Source: Gossypium raimondii
Lineage: Eukaryota > Streptophyta > Magnoliopsida > Malvales > Malvaceae
Assembly: GCF_025698545.1 (NCBI RefSeq)
Contig: NC_068569.1
Location: 23,932,001 to 23,996,000 of the forward strand
Direction: 5' to 3'
DNA length: 64,000 nucleotides
This document shows, in pieces, positions 1 through 12,150 of this stretch (position 1 is its first letter; the number at the start of each line of letters is the position of its first letter). The notes under the pieces are model-generated. The model did no database searches. It saw only the letters and a list, made by a program, of their open reading frames with translations, and was not told the DNA's origin. The position numbers were made by a program, and so were the translations under genes.

Positions 1-356
1 AAACAGACGACAAAATTGCACTTTCAGGTTAGTTCTGTTTCTTGTCATATTTGGCAGAATCACAAGATAGTATTTACCCATTTGCGTTTCCTCTATCTCT
101 CACACACACACAAAAATGGTCATTTGCGTGCATGGATGCTCCTCTTGAACATTGTTGTTGAAGTAATTTTTCTTACAGATGAAGAACTAGACTAATTGTT
201 TATTTTCAGACTTTTTTTTCCAATAAAAAGTAACTTTCTGAATTTCAGTTATATTATAATAATATAACAGCAATTTCTAGTCTATGTAAACCACCAAGCA
301 TAAGTTGCTACACAATTGTAGTTATCTTTTTAAATAATACTAATTTTGTCATGTAG

Positions 357-441
357 TTACTCAAAGAGGGCAGATGCTACTGAGAATTTGCAAGAAGCCG
401 TGGATGTATTTTTCTTTGGTCACACATGGAGTGATAAGTAA
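357..441 (+). CDS. possible 3'-terminal exon of an unrecognised gene (partial)
   Basis: After an acceptor ending in AG at 355-356, an open frame beginning at Tyr codon 358 runs about 27 codons to a TAA at 439-441. It ends in the residues VDVFFFGHTWSDK. Positions 1-27 end in CAG followed by GTTAGT, which reads as a splice donor. An exon that continues left of the window could therefore join this one across an intron of about 330 bp, with matching phase (two bases left over, one taken up). I do not recognise the protein. The stop lies 22 bp before the possible left end of a CACTA element. It could be chance; the codon composition and splice sites are the only support. Confidence 0.3.
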
Positions 442-462
442 AGTTTTCTTTTTTTGTTTTAC

Positions 463-1170
463 CACTACGGAAAATTAAGGTGATGTTTTTATTATTAGAC
501 TAAAAATAAGGACGACATTGAGAAATTAAATATGTAGCCAAAATTTTGTTCCCTGTAAGTAACATATACTCGTACAGTTCAATCAATTCAGCGCTGCAAG
601 AAAACGGAAGCGAATGTATAATAACCGTGTATTGTAGTAATAATTTTTGTTATATATTAATGAAAAGAATATATGTTCTTTTACTTTTATTGCCATATTA
701 TAGGTGAATGTTGAAATTTATTACTATAATTTATTTTACTTTTATTGTTAATGAAAAGTAATACATTCAAAATAAAATTTGACCATTCTATTTGTTATTA
801 TAAAAATTCATTTAATAAAAATGCTTTTAGTGGCGTTTTCTATAAAAGCGTCGCTAAAGGTCATGCTTTTTAGCTGCGTTTGTGATAAAAGCGCCGCTAA
901 AGATCATGTTTCTTTAGCGGCGTTTTTGGGTAAAGCGCCGCTAAAGGTCCTGTTCTTTAGCGGCATTTTTAATAAAAGCGCTGCTAAAGGTCTCGTTCTT
1001 TAGCGGCGTTTTTTTTCAAAGCACCACTAAAGGTCATGACCTTTAGCGGCGTTGTCAATAGCGGCGTTTTTTGCGGCGTTTGTGGAAGTGCCACAAATAC
1101 TTTTAGTTGCGCTAAAAAGCGCCGCTAAAGGCCTAAAAAAACGCCGCTAAAAACCAGTTTTGGTGTAGTG
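463..1170. mobile_element. non-autonomous CACTA (En/Spm-like) transposon
   Basis: The right end, read on the minus strand, starts CACTACACCAAAAC at 1170, the classic CACTA terminus. Subterminal repeats of the form TTTAGCGGCG follow in both orientations. The left end is less certain: CACTACGG begins at 463 and shares only the first six bases with the right end. No matching 3-bp target duplication was seen (TAC versus ATA), so the left boundary may be wrong or eroded. No transposase coding is present in the roughly 0.7 kb, so the element would be non-autonomous. Confidence 0.6.
819..1034. repeat. five tandem 43-bp palindromic subterminal repeats of the CACTA element
   Basis: Five units start at 819, 862, 905, 949 and 992, with spacing 43, 43, 44 and 43 bp. 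Each unit is a small palindrome: a left arm like TTTAGCGGCGTTTT and a right arm like AAAAGCGCCGCTAAAG, followed by GTCATG or a variant. Units differ by a few substitutions. More degenerate half units continue to the element end at 1170. In CACTA elements such subterminal repeats are transposase binding sites; that role is inferred here. Confidence 0.8.
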
Positions 1171-2407
1171 ATAATAGCATACAAACATGCAGTGCAAAGA
1201 ACAAATCAAAATCATGATATCTACAAAATTTACAGTATCCAATGGCAAACTCATGAATGACTGTGTAGTCTACTACCCAATTCATCTCTACACACCACAG
1301 TAAGAGTTTCCCAGAACTCGTCCAGCCCTACACACCAAAACAATATTTACGGATGAGCTGCCAGTATATTAGTGAATTTGATTGGGGAACCAATCCAGCT
1401 TTTAAAGCCTGAACTTCCTCCTTCAACAACCCAACCCTTATGCAACAGTATGGCATGCTATTAGTGACAGGAAATAGTGACAGTAGCAGTATTAATTATG
1501 CGACTATCATGAAATTGTAAAAATTGTTTGTCTAAGCAGTAACAGTAGGCATGCATCAATTGTATGAGCAGAAATATCATTGAAACATCATCATACATAC
1601 TCAACAACATCATTTCATAAAAATGGCAGCATAGTACAACCATACTTACGTCACACAATTGAGTTTTCAACCAAACAATGCTCACAGTTTTTCAACGACT
1701 TAACAAAGGATGTACCCCTTTCAGATATGATGTTTCTAGTGCATTCACAATCACGAATCAAGGTTGTTTAGTAATCATAATAATAATAAAAAGCAACTAA
1801 ACATGCTCGAAGCACCCACACATTTGACCTAAGCCCCCCCACACGGCATAACACAGTTAGAACACACAACTTCACTCCACACGCCCGTGAGACACTTTCA
1901 CTATTTCGGCACACTCTTTTAGTTTAATTTCGATCCAGTTCACCTAGATTTGGTTCTTCAAACGGCAAGCACATGCAAATACATAACATTAGAATCGGCA
2001 ACATAAGTCTTCGGCAAGATCCGAAAGAGACCAATTAAGCAAAACGGGAAGAAGTAAAACGCAACTTAGTTGCGCATCCGAAAACAGAGTCTAACCAATC
2101 TAAGGAATCTTGCTTACCAATCTACAGCAATTGGAAACGGTACAATTGTCGACAGACCTACACGTCAATAGAATCCGAACAAGCAAGGTGTGATTCGGCA
2201 ACGAGGAAGAAATGCCTAGAGTTTCGGCACACTAAGATTTTGTACACTAAAAAATGCGGCACATGTATATATTGTACTAAGGTTTTTAGCATTTTGACAG
2301 ATTAGGCCTAAATAGAAGCCCAATTGCACGCTCAAACAAAAAATTAAAATAAATTCAACAGTCCACAATTTTAATTTGAAATTTAACCCATAGGTCGGGG
2401 CGTGACA
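1171..2407 (-). mobile_element. gypsy-type LTR fragment, minus strand (approximate)
   Basis: Read on the minus strand, sequence from 2407 starts TGTCACGCCCCGACC, a start typical of long plant gypsy LTRs (compare the TGAAACGCCTC start at 17469). Repeated GCCGAA/TTCGGC motifs and a PolII-like AT/GC mix continue to about 1800. No coding frame of note is present. The low-coordinate end was not found, and the stretch between 1171 and about 1790 may be other DNA. No target duplication was identified. Confidence 0.4.
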
Positions 2408-4328
2408 TGTAAATTTAAATTTTTAGTGTAAATGGGCTTAAAAGGGCAAAAAAGGAACCCAGAGATCCAGATCCTCACATGCAAAATTTATTGATTATTG
2501 CTGTATAAGAAATGGGATAGAGTACTGAAATAACTTTCTGACATTTCCCTAAGCACCCAGTTTTTTATACGAGCACATCACATGCAATGGGGGAATTTGT
2601 TTGAGAGGCTTAAAATAGGTCATAGAGGTAAATGAATGGTCCTTAAGCCTTTTTCACATATCGGGTTTTTCAATTTTCGCAATTATTGTTCGCCATTTGA
2701 TTGGGGCATTTTTACATATACCTAGCATGCTATAAAGTGGTCATCCGCCTAATAATAATAATAATAGCCAGTTTTTCCACCAAGATTTGTTGAGTGTGGG
2801 CTCCCGTGTCATCTACTTTTTATCCATTGCTTGGTGCTTGATTGATGCTAATCAAAAGATTAGCAGAAAAAACTATGGGGGGTTTATTCTAGTACTTGCT
2901 ATCTAGGGATGACATTGAGTATATTGCAAATTCGAATTTCATAAATATTTGACCCGTCTTTATTAACATTTACATTTTTTATCAATTTAGTCCTTATTCA
3001 AATGTTATGATTTTTTACTATTTAAAAAATTTAAATTATTTACTAATATGGTATATTAGACAAAATAGTAATGAATGATTGAGAGCTAATTTGCTACAAA
3101 TAAAAGAGTAGGGATCAAATTGAGGAAAAGTATAAAATTGAGATTAAATTTGTTATTATCCCTTATACATAAAAAAAACTAAATTAAAAATTGAATAGTA
3201 CAAACTTTAATGGAGTTTTACTACTTCATCAATCTAGATTTATAATTTTATAGAAGCCTTTGTTTAAATGTTAAGTCACCAATAAATATATAAATAATAA
3301 ATGTGGATATTTTGTTAATATTTTATTACACCACTTTAATGAAATGATAAAGTGGGTTAACTTAGGCAAGAGAATGAACTGCCAAACCTTAAACTCTAAT
3401 CATTGATGTAAAACCATTGGCTTAAACTGAAATCATATACACGTTATGGGATTATTAATGAAGTTTAGATGTTAAAAAATTCTCAAGAATTAATTAAATT
3501 TTAATAAAAATTACAATAAATTGATTTTTTAATTGAAAATTAGTAATTAGTTGAGACCTAAAATATACATTTTTTTCGAAACTTTTGATGAATCATTAAG
3601 TGGGTTGTTATGAAAATAATATGGTGGCGGATGTGATATTTGATGGGAAGAGTTTAATTAATTTTTAAATTATTTTGAGAGTTTAATTGAATTTTAATTA
3701 ATTAAACGTAATAGTTATTAAAATATTATAACAAATTTAGAAAATTATAAAATTATAGAAAAATATATTTTATTTAAAATTTTAAAAAATATTAAGTATT
3801 ATAAAATAGTATTAATGTATTGTGAAAAAATGAAAAATCATAGAAATTATATAAATTACAAAAATAGCAAAATTATAAAATATTTTTAATATATTACAAA
3901 AAAAACTGAAAGAATTAGAAAATTTTAAAATTTTAAAAATAAAAAACTAAAATTAACATTTAAGCATATTCTACCTCACATTTTCTAATTTATTTTGTCT
4001 TTAAGTAATTTTAAAAAACAACTTTTTAGAGAATTTATTTTTGAAAATATAAAAATGATACGATTTTATTCCTACGGCCACAGTTATCACGAATTCTAGT
4101 GTGATATTACACAAGTTTGGATCTGAGCTTTGAGACATCAAATGACCTACACATGTATTTTTCCCTTGAAAAGAGTATGTCGATTGTCGGCGTATAAATA
4201 CAAAAACCTTGGTCTGAAAATTATTGCTTGTCCCTTTCATTTAGACATAAATAGTCTACTAATTGCATTGTTTTTTCTATATAAAAAACCTTTTTCTTTT
4301 AATTGTTTTAAATATATATATTTTTCGC
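2408..4328. other. AT-rich intergenic DNA
   Basis: No gene seen. Sequence is very AT-rich with many short A/T runs and MITE-like phrases, but no inverted ends or coding frame could be delimited. Short (TAA)n at about 2750-2764. Confidence 0.6.
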
Positions 4329-4465
4329 CAATTGAGTTAGCGCGATTAGTATTGGCATTGTTACCAATACAAGAGGATGTGGATTCGAGTATGCTGAGGC
4401 GCATTATCTTCCTATTTATGAATTAGGGAGAGACTGAGTAGTTCTAAGCTTTATCTATAAAAAAA
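4329..4465 (+). repeat. SINE-like dispersed repeat, copy A
   Basis: The sequence holds a tRNA B-box-like stretch (GGATTCGAGTATGC), then GCATTATCTTCCTATTTATG, then GAGACTGAGTAGTTCTAAGC and an A-rich tail. The same order of blocks recurs at 15781-15919 and 46000-46133, all on the plus strand, at roughly 70-80% similarity by eye. This layout (pol III box, body, A-rich tail) is that of a tRNA-derived SINE; the assignment is an inference. Confidence 0.5.
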
Positions 4466-4806
4466 CAGAAATAATCAGAATCTATAATGAGATTATATTA
4501 ATCAAATATCATATATTTATGAAATGCTATTGTGGTACACTTTGTTGTTATTAAAATGTAGATTCCTTCTATGAAGTATGGAAGTGTTCATGCATGTAAC
4601 TTTCAATGAAATTGATTAACATGTCTGACATTTTAACAATGAGTAATTTTCAAATATTTTTAATTTTTTTAGATTTATTCGTGGCACACACCATCATGTT
4701 TTTTTTTTGGCATTTTAACAATGAGTAATTTTTAATTTTAATCCTTTTAATATGTTTAAATTTAAAATTTAACTCTTATACTTTAATTTCTAGCCTAATT
4801 TATTCT

Positions 4807-5140
4807 CTATATTTTTATAATACTATTAGTAGGAGTGATTGAGTAGACGATGGAAAAGTGTCGGTTGCCATTGATGCTTTTACTTGCGTGTTCTCTTTCA
4901 AACACCCAAAAAAAGATTGCACTCAAATGCTCAACACTCCATCTTGATTCAAAGCTACAAACACCAAGTTGTTCCTTGAAACTTTGCTTGCGGAAGCAAC
5001 TTGGTAAAAATGTCTGCAGCTTGCTCATTTGTATCACGAGCCTTCAAAACAATTTCTTCAGTAGAAACAAGATTCCGAATAAAATGATAACGAATACCGA
5101 TGTGTTTGGTTCTACCATGATTAAAGCCTTTTTTTAACAA
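4807..5140 (-). pseudogene. Ty1/copia polyprotein remnant (end of RNase H)
   Basis: Minus-strand frames encode a broken version of the extreme C-terminus of a copia Pol protein. Recognisable pieces are RTKHIGIRYHFIRNLV, then EIVLKARDTNEQAADIFTKLL, followed after a frame change by a shorter relic. The HIGIRYHFIR and ADIFTK motifs are diagnostic of the last 60-80 residues of copia RNase H. Nothing upstream of this domain survives and no LTR was delimited, so this is a truncated, inactive fragment. It stands alone, between AT-rich stretches. Confidence 0.75.
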
Positions 5141-6660
5141 ATTAAATATAAAATATAGTTTTACTTTATGTAATCAAAACAAAATAACATTTTTGGAACA
5201 ATAATTAATTAAGATAACTAACTTTAATATTAATTAAGTGATAATTAAGATGTTTAGAGTTTTATTCAAGTAATAATTTTATTTTAAAACTATCACAACT
5301 TTTTAACGAATAATTATTTTTAAATGGGTGATTATTAACAACTTCTATTAAATTATAATTATTTTAATTGTGAATTTAGTAATGTGATGGAAAATAAAAG
5401 ATATCCTCGATAATTCAAAAAAATTTCAAACCCGTGCTTTTAAATATATATTACAAATTTTGACTTGGAGGATTTTTAGATTTTTTGTAATTTTTAGAAG
5501 TAGTAATTCTTATGATTTTTATAATTTTTTATGTTTTTATAAATTTTGAAGCAATTTTATATTTGTTATAATTTTAATAATTATTTTATTATAATTTTAG
5601 CCAACTTTATACATTTTATAATTAAAAAATATTTTATGATTTTCAAATGATATTTTATTTTTTAATAATCGCATCTATAATAAATATGGGTTAATAAATA
5701 TTTAAATTTAAATCAACTTGAAATATATTTTCTAAAATTTTTATTAATATTTTAAATTTTAAAAAATTATGAGCATGCTTCTATACAACACATCACGTGT
5801 CAGCTTCTCATTATTTTCATCCACCATGTCAACATTAGTTTATGGTAAAATAATGATGGTTTTATTAACCTTTTAATCACTAAAAATATAATTGAATGTA
5901 TTCAATTTTCAAAATTTAACTCTTTTTAAAGAAAAGTTCTAATAACAATGCGATTAACGCAACTCGAATTCAAATCGCACCTAAAATGATAAACACCCTA
6001 GTTATCATACCAACAGGATTTAATTAATTTTTCGAGGATAGTATTCATACATATATATTATATACCGAATAGCAAGGGGGGTTTGTCCGAATTTAGCCCT
6101 TCCAGCATAAGTCAAACTCGATTTCACAATAAACAAAAATAAAAGCGTTGTCGTTTTTCTGTTAGATCTACGCCCACACCAACTTCAACTCAACGGTTGG
6201 TTTTGTATTATCTTTGGATCCTGTTTTAGTTTACCAATTTCTTTCGATTATTATCTAATTATTAAGTTTTTTATTTAAATTTAACGATAAAAATATATAA
6301 GTATTACTATAATAATTATAATTAATATTATTAATCAACAATCTCTTAATCTAATGATAAGCTTGCGATTAATTCTTTACATTATTTAAATTAAAATAGG
6401 AATATATGCAATTTTAAATAAAAATAAATACGAATAGAATTAATTAAAATAAATTAAAAATCTGAACCTAAACAATAATTTAAATATATCACTTGAACCG
6501 ACCTAAACACAAATCTATAAATAAATAAATAAATCTAAATCCCGTCCCTTATATATAGTTAGTCTTATGTGTTCCCTAAATTATTAAATAACTTAAATAA
6601 AAAAATACTTTAAAATGAGACTTGATTAATATGATGGAAGTAAAATAAAATAATTTACAG
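5141..6660. other. AT-rich intergenic DNA
   Basis: No coding region recognised. It contains a degenerate pol III B-box-like stretch near 5960-6010 (CGAATTCAAATCGCACC) that may be another old SINE, and (AAAT)n at about 6518-6532. Nothing else could be supported. Confidence 0.55.
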
Positions 6661-7317
6661 TTGGGGTGGCCGCTCGAGCGGTACTGGTGGCGCTTTACCG
6701 CGTTTATAGCAGAGAACACTGTCTGAAGATAAAATTTTGGATGAGTAAAAGTTTCAAAATTTTCAAAAAATGTCTATCTTCATTTATTAAAGACATTGGC
6801 ATGTATTTAAACCATACCATTTCTTTGTTTTTGAATGATTATTACGATCATATATGGAGAGTTTTTATTTTTTCACGAGCTTAGTCGTGATTGGATCGAT
6901 AGAAAAGTCGTTTACTCAACACTCTTACTGTATCGAAGGCAACTTGTATTACGTTATCTTTCAATTTCCAGCTCAGTTCTTACGAACAAAAAGGTATCTC
7001 ACAAACTTTTCTTCTTTTATTTTTTATGACTTTGGTTTTTCAAATGGTTGATCCAAATTGGGTATTGATCATTTTAATCTGGGTTTTCATTAGATTTTAG
7101 AATTGGGTAGTAAAGAGAGTTATATTTTAATGGAAAACAAATGATTTTGAATGGTAATGAGCTCACCCTTTATTACTTTCAGGTTGTGAAACTCAATGTG
7201 TCTACTTTACTTTCCTCAAAAAGCCACTTCTTCAATATTTGCTTTCTTTGAATTTCACTTTCAGCAGTGTTTATAGATCTAGTATCTTAAAACTGTTGGT
7301 GATTTCAGGTTATAAAA
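6661..7317 (+). promoter_or_regulatory. promoter and 5' leader region of the QUA2-like gene
   Basis: This is the stretch directly upstream of the ATG at 7318. A 5' untranslated exon probably ends at AAAAAG before GTATCTC (about 6990), and a CAG at 7306-7308 offers an acceptor nine bases before the ATG, so a leader intron of about 315 bp is likely. A second acceptor (TTTCAG) is at 7178-7183. The exact transcription start cannot be seen. A small GC-rich patch with a 12-bp perfect palindrome lies at 6670-6681. Confidence 0.45.
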
Positions 7318-10300
7318 ATGTCAAGGCCTCTGCACCGAGGTGCACCTGCAATACGGGTCACAAGCAGCAGCAATGATCTTTTGGACTCCCAAGTGAAAGA
7401 ACAAACAGAAAAGGAAGAATTTGATAGAAACCAATCTTCCCACAGGTTTCCTTTTTGGTCACTTTTTTCAGATAATTCTCCTCTTACTAAATACGATGCC
7501 ACTGACAATGGTTTTGCATCTGATCCTTTCACTGTTGGAACCCCAAGAAGTCGCCATAGGTTAACAATGCTACTTTTGAAGTCAAGTTTAGTTGTGATTG
7601 TGATTCTTGCTATTACCGGTTCATTTTGGTGGACACTTTCCATTTCAACATCATCCAGAGGTCATATATTTCATAGTTCTAGGAGACTCCAAGAGCAGCT
7701 TGTTTCTGATTTGTGGGATATAGGGGAGCTTTCTTTTGGTACTTCAAGGATGAAAGAAATAGAATTTTGTCCTGGAGAGTTGGAGAACTATATTCCCTGC
7801 TTTAATGTTTCGGAGAATCTCGATTCGGGTTTTTCGGATGGCAATGAGTATGATCGAGTATGCAGACAAGGGTCTAGACAAAATTGTCTAGTTCTTCCAC
7901 CTATGAACTATAAAATTCCTCTAAGGTGGCCAACTGGGAGAGATATCATTTGGGTTGCAAATGTTAAAATCACTGGTCAAGAGGTGTTTACTTCAGGCAG
8001 TTTAACCAAGAGGTGAGCTGAGTGTTTCACTTGTCGGTTAACTTCCTTCTTATAGAAGTATTTTAGAACTCGATTCATGCAATTTCAGGATGATGATGTT
8101 GGAGGAAGAACAGATTTCCTTCCGTTCAGCATCACTCATGTTTGATGGTGTGGAAGACTATTCCCATCAGATTGCTGAGATGATTGGACTGAGAAATGAA
8201 TCTAACTTCATACAAGCTGGGGTAATCAGAATTTTCCCGGAACATAAATGTTGAGCTTGTACTTCTCCATTGCTCAATGATTTTTACTTCCTATAGTAAC
8301 ATCATATCTGTTTAGCTTCCCAGTTGACATACTTTTTGAAGTTATCATTTCTTATTTAATTGCCACCTTTTGGCTTGCACATTGTGATTTTGTCTATATA
8401 AGCTGAATTAACTTAAAATGTTCTTAATAAGCTACTATGAACAGGACTGGTATTTCACGGTGCCATGATTCCATTAGTTTTCTTTCGCATAATCCATAAG
8501 GCTACTTGTGCAGATCCGGACCATCTTGGATATAGGATGTGGATATGGCAGCTTTGGAGCACATCTCTTTTCCGAACAGATCTTAACCATTTGCATTGCG
8601 AATTATGAGTCCTCGGGCAGTCAAGTCCAACTCACTCTCGAAAGGGGCCTTCCTGCAATGATTGGTTCTTTCAGTTCAAAACAGTTACCGTATCCATCTC
8701 TTTCTTTTGATTTGCTGCATTGTGCGCGCTGTGGTATTGACTGGGATAAAAAAGGTATCAGTTAACAGTTTCCAACTGTGCTTATTTAAAATGTTAAACG
8801 CTCTCTAGATGATAAATTCCTAGCCAAAAGTTCGTTTTGACTGCTTAGTTCACACCTGCCAACCAATGGATAATTTGAAGGAATGCACTAAAACCATGGT
8901 CAACTTCACTTTTTCCTAGCCAAACTCTTAATAGTATTTGCTAATTATAATTTGTAAACATATTTCTACTCATATATATGACTTTTTCAACATTGTTTAT
9001 TTCGTTTTTGTGTTTGAGCTGGTCACAATTAAACTTTTATGTTAAATGTGCGCTGCAGACGGTACCTTCTTGATTGAAGTTGATAGAGTTCTAAGGCCGG
9101 GCGGGTACTTTGTGTGGACTTCACCTCTTATCAATGTTCAGAGTTCTCTTCGGAACAAAGAGAAACAGAAAAGGTGGAACTTTGTTCGTGATTTTGCAGA
9201 AAACCTATGCTGGGAATTGATGTCGCAACAAGATGAAACTGTTGTGTGGAAAAAGACCAGTAAAAAAACCTGTTATAACTCCCGGTAAGGCTGTTTCCTC
9301 GATTTACGTCCATTTTCTTCAAAAAAGAATTTATTTTGACTACGTGAATAATTTTTACCAGGAAGTCTGGTTCGGGTCCTTCTATCTGTAGCAAAGTACA
9401 AGATGTTGAATTTCCGTATTATCGACCCCTTCAGAACTGTATAGGCGGAATGCATAGCCGCCGATGGGTCCCTATTGAGGAGAGGGCAACTTGGCCTTCT
9501 AGATCTAACTTAAACCGAAGTGAACTAGCTTTATATGGTAATTTCATGTTCTTCTCATGCTTATGTTACAAGTAACAATTCCATCATGATAAGACGATGA
9601 TTAAAGAAATTTCTGACCACCACTCCAATCATCTATTTTCTAATCATTTCGGTATTTTATGAGGTCTACATTTGGATGAACTCAATGAGGATACTGCAAA
9701 CTATAGGATAATTGTTCGTAATTACTGGTCTCTTCTATCACCGCTAATATTCTCTGACCATCCGAAGAGACCTGGCGACGAGGATCCTTCTCCACCTTAT
9801 AACATGCTCAGGAATGTGTTAGACATGAATGCTCGCTATGGTGGTTTAAATGCTGCATTACTGGAAGCCAGGAAGTCTGTCTGGGTAATGAATGTAGTCC
9901 CAACAACTGGACCTAAGTACCTTCCCCTGATTCTTGACCGGGGCTATTTCGGTGTATTACATGATTGGTGATTCTCTTCTCAAGCTAAACTTTTCTTTAT
10001 TGCTTTTGTTGTGTTGTTTTAATACATGCATTTTCCGTATAATGAGTTTTGCAACCTAATATGCTTTCCCTCGGGGGTAAACAAAATTATGGGCAATGAA
10101 CTAATGTGCGGTTTATTTTTAAAATGCATTCATCCTGTGACATTCATAAGACTTAATCCGAAGCAAACTCTACCTGAGGATGTCTATGCTGTTTACTTGT
10201 TAGATTGTGTTCGCTAAAATATGAGCAACATATGTCTTCCTTTTCTGTTTCGTGCTTAATTTGTTTTGTGATCACTTTCAGGTGTGAAGCATTTCCAACA

Positions 10301-10686
10301 TATCCTAGAACTTACGATATGGTACATGCAGAAGGACTTCTATCTCTTGAGTCTAGTCAACATTGGAGGTGCACCATGGTTGATATATTCACTGAGATAG
10401 ACCGGATGCTTCGTCCCGAGGTACTAAAACCAAGCTATCAACTATCAAATATGGTTTCGAATACTTCCAATGGTGTTCTTTTCTTTTGCTACGTTTTAAG
10501 ATGTGATTCATTTGATGGTTGTTGCAGGGTTGGATAATAATCCGCGATACGGCTCTGCTTATTGACTCAGCTAGAGTTCTAACTAGGCGGTTGAAATGGG
10601 AAGCCCGTGTCATAGAAATCGAAAGTAACAACGACGAGAGACTCCTTATCTGTCAGAAACCCTTTTTCAAGAGACAACCAAGCTAA
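7318..10686 (+). CDS. QUA2: QUA2/TSD2-like Golgi pectin methyltransferase (PMT29 type)
   Basis: This is a putative S-adenosylmethionine-dependent methyltransferase of the DUF248/PMT family. QUASIMODO2/TUMOROUS SHOOT DEVELOPMENT2 works in the Golgi on homogalacturonan and is needed for cell adhesion. Eight coding exons with consistent phases are 7318-8012, 8089-8221, 8514-8754, 9059-9284, 9362-9537, 9664-9967, 10282-10420 and 10528-10686, giving 690 residues (Arabidopsis QUA2 is about 684). Visible parts are a cytosolic N-terminus starting [10 protein letters not shown], one membrane anchor at about residues 84-107, the SAM motif [10 protein letters not shown] at about 282-291, [12 protein letters not shown], and a second half with [11 protein letters not shown] and the [11 protein letters not shown] block. 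Similarity to QUA2 is far closer than to other PMTs. The exon 6 acceptor is GAG rather than the usual CAG/TAG. The frame is intact, so the gene is probably functional. Confidence 0.9.
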
Positions 10687-12150
10687 GAACAGTTTCTCAT
10701 GAAACCCGAAGTTCGAGTCACGGTGTTTTGTGCATGTTTAAGTAATCTTCATAAAAGCTCCACCATGAATGGGGGATACTATATATTTAGAATGGAAATG
10801 AGAAAGCAGAAAGATAAAAGGAGGAAAAACGAGAACGAAAGTCGACGGAACCAACAACCTGACTGACTCCTATGGATCCGTAAGGCATACGTAGGACCTT
10901 GTAAGTACTCAATCCGAGGCACCATTGCAAGTGGATAACGAGTATTGCATTAGATTTAAAATTTAATGTTAATGTCTCATTATAAACTATACAACCCACA
11001 TGATTAAAATTGTGAAGATGATCTAAAGAATAAGCAAAAGCAGTAAGCTGTGAAACCTCGGCAGTTGCCATTGATGATGATTTTTTCTTCTTCATATCAT
11101 TCATATTCAATGGAAGAAAACTCATTCATTAATCTGAATCCCAAACTCAATCCAATCATTTTTCGTTTTTATTTGCATTTTTTTTCAAAAACCACGCTTT
11201 TACTTGTCATACATAATTATTTAATCTCAATTTAAATAAAATTTAAATTCGAAATAATTTAAATTTAATATTATTAAAACCTAAATATTCAAAATTGATT
11301 GAATGAATTTATGGGGGCAATTGACATAAATGCCAATGGGGCAGAGCAATTAAATTCATAAAGTGAAGACATGTGATTGAGTTTTGATGACAAGTTAGAA
11401 TGCAGTAATAGATGGGGACTAGGACCTATCATATCTAATGAGGTCATGCATTTGGACTGAGAATTTCAGTTGAAAATATCCATGATGTTGAATGATGTAA
11501 GTAAATGCCATCCCCTCCCTTCATTTTCCTTAAATATTCATGTTTAAGAAAGCGATTTACATTGGTGTAAAATTAATTATATATTTTTATACGATTAATA
11601 TTTAACGATTTAATTATTAAATTTATCAATATAATTATATTTGTTATGTAAATAAATTTCTAAATTGATGTAATATTTTTATTATAATAATTTAAAATAT
11701 TATATATATTGATATTTAGTGAACGATTAGAAGTTTTTTTTACATAAAACAAATAGAGAATCTTAATTTATATTAAATTTGACATGTATAATTTATATGA
11801 ATAGAATATTAAATATGACAGTTTTAGATCGTTAGAATATTAATTGTACAACAATATATAAAAGGGTATAAGTGGATCTCTTCTTCATGTTTAATATTTA
11901 TATTTAGACTGCACTTGTTTCACTGAAAACAACTTTCTAAAAATAATTTATAATTTTCTTGTGTTTAAATGATTTTGCTTAAAATATTTTCCTTTGTTTG
12001 ACAAATTTTATGAAATCATTTTTTAGAAGTTGTTTTAGTCAAACAAAAACAATATAAATATACTTGTTGCAAAATATTATTGTAATATTCCCTTTTGACA
12101 ATCGAAATTTATTTTATAATAAGATAATATTTCCTATGTTAACTAGTGGT
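10687..12150. other. 3' flank of the QUA2-like gene and AT-rich intergenic DNA
   Basis: The first few hundred bases are probably 3' untranslated sequence. Beyond about 11250 the DNA is AT-rich with no coding frame or delimited repeat. Confidence 0.5.

Noticed and set aside
6666..7051. Three overlapping small open frames before the QUA2-like gene
   Set aside because: AT-rich, without similarity I recognise, and located in the expected leader/promoter with splice signals; treated as chance.
10205..10537. Frame that reads across an exon and intron of the QUA2-like gene
   Set aside because: It includes real exon 7 (10282-10420) but runs through the donor GTACTAAA; the spliced model fits the family.
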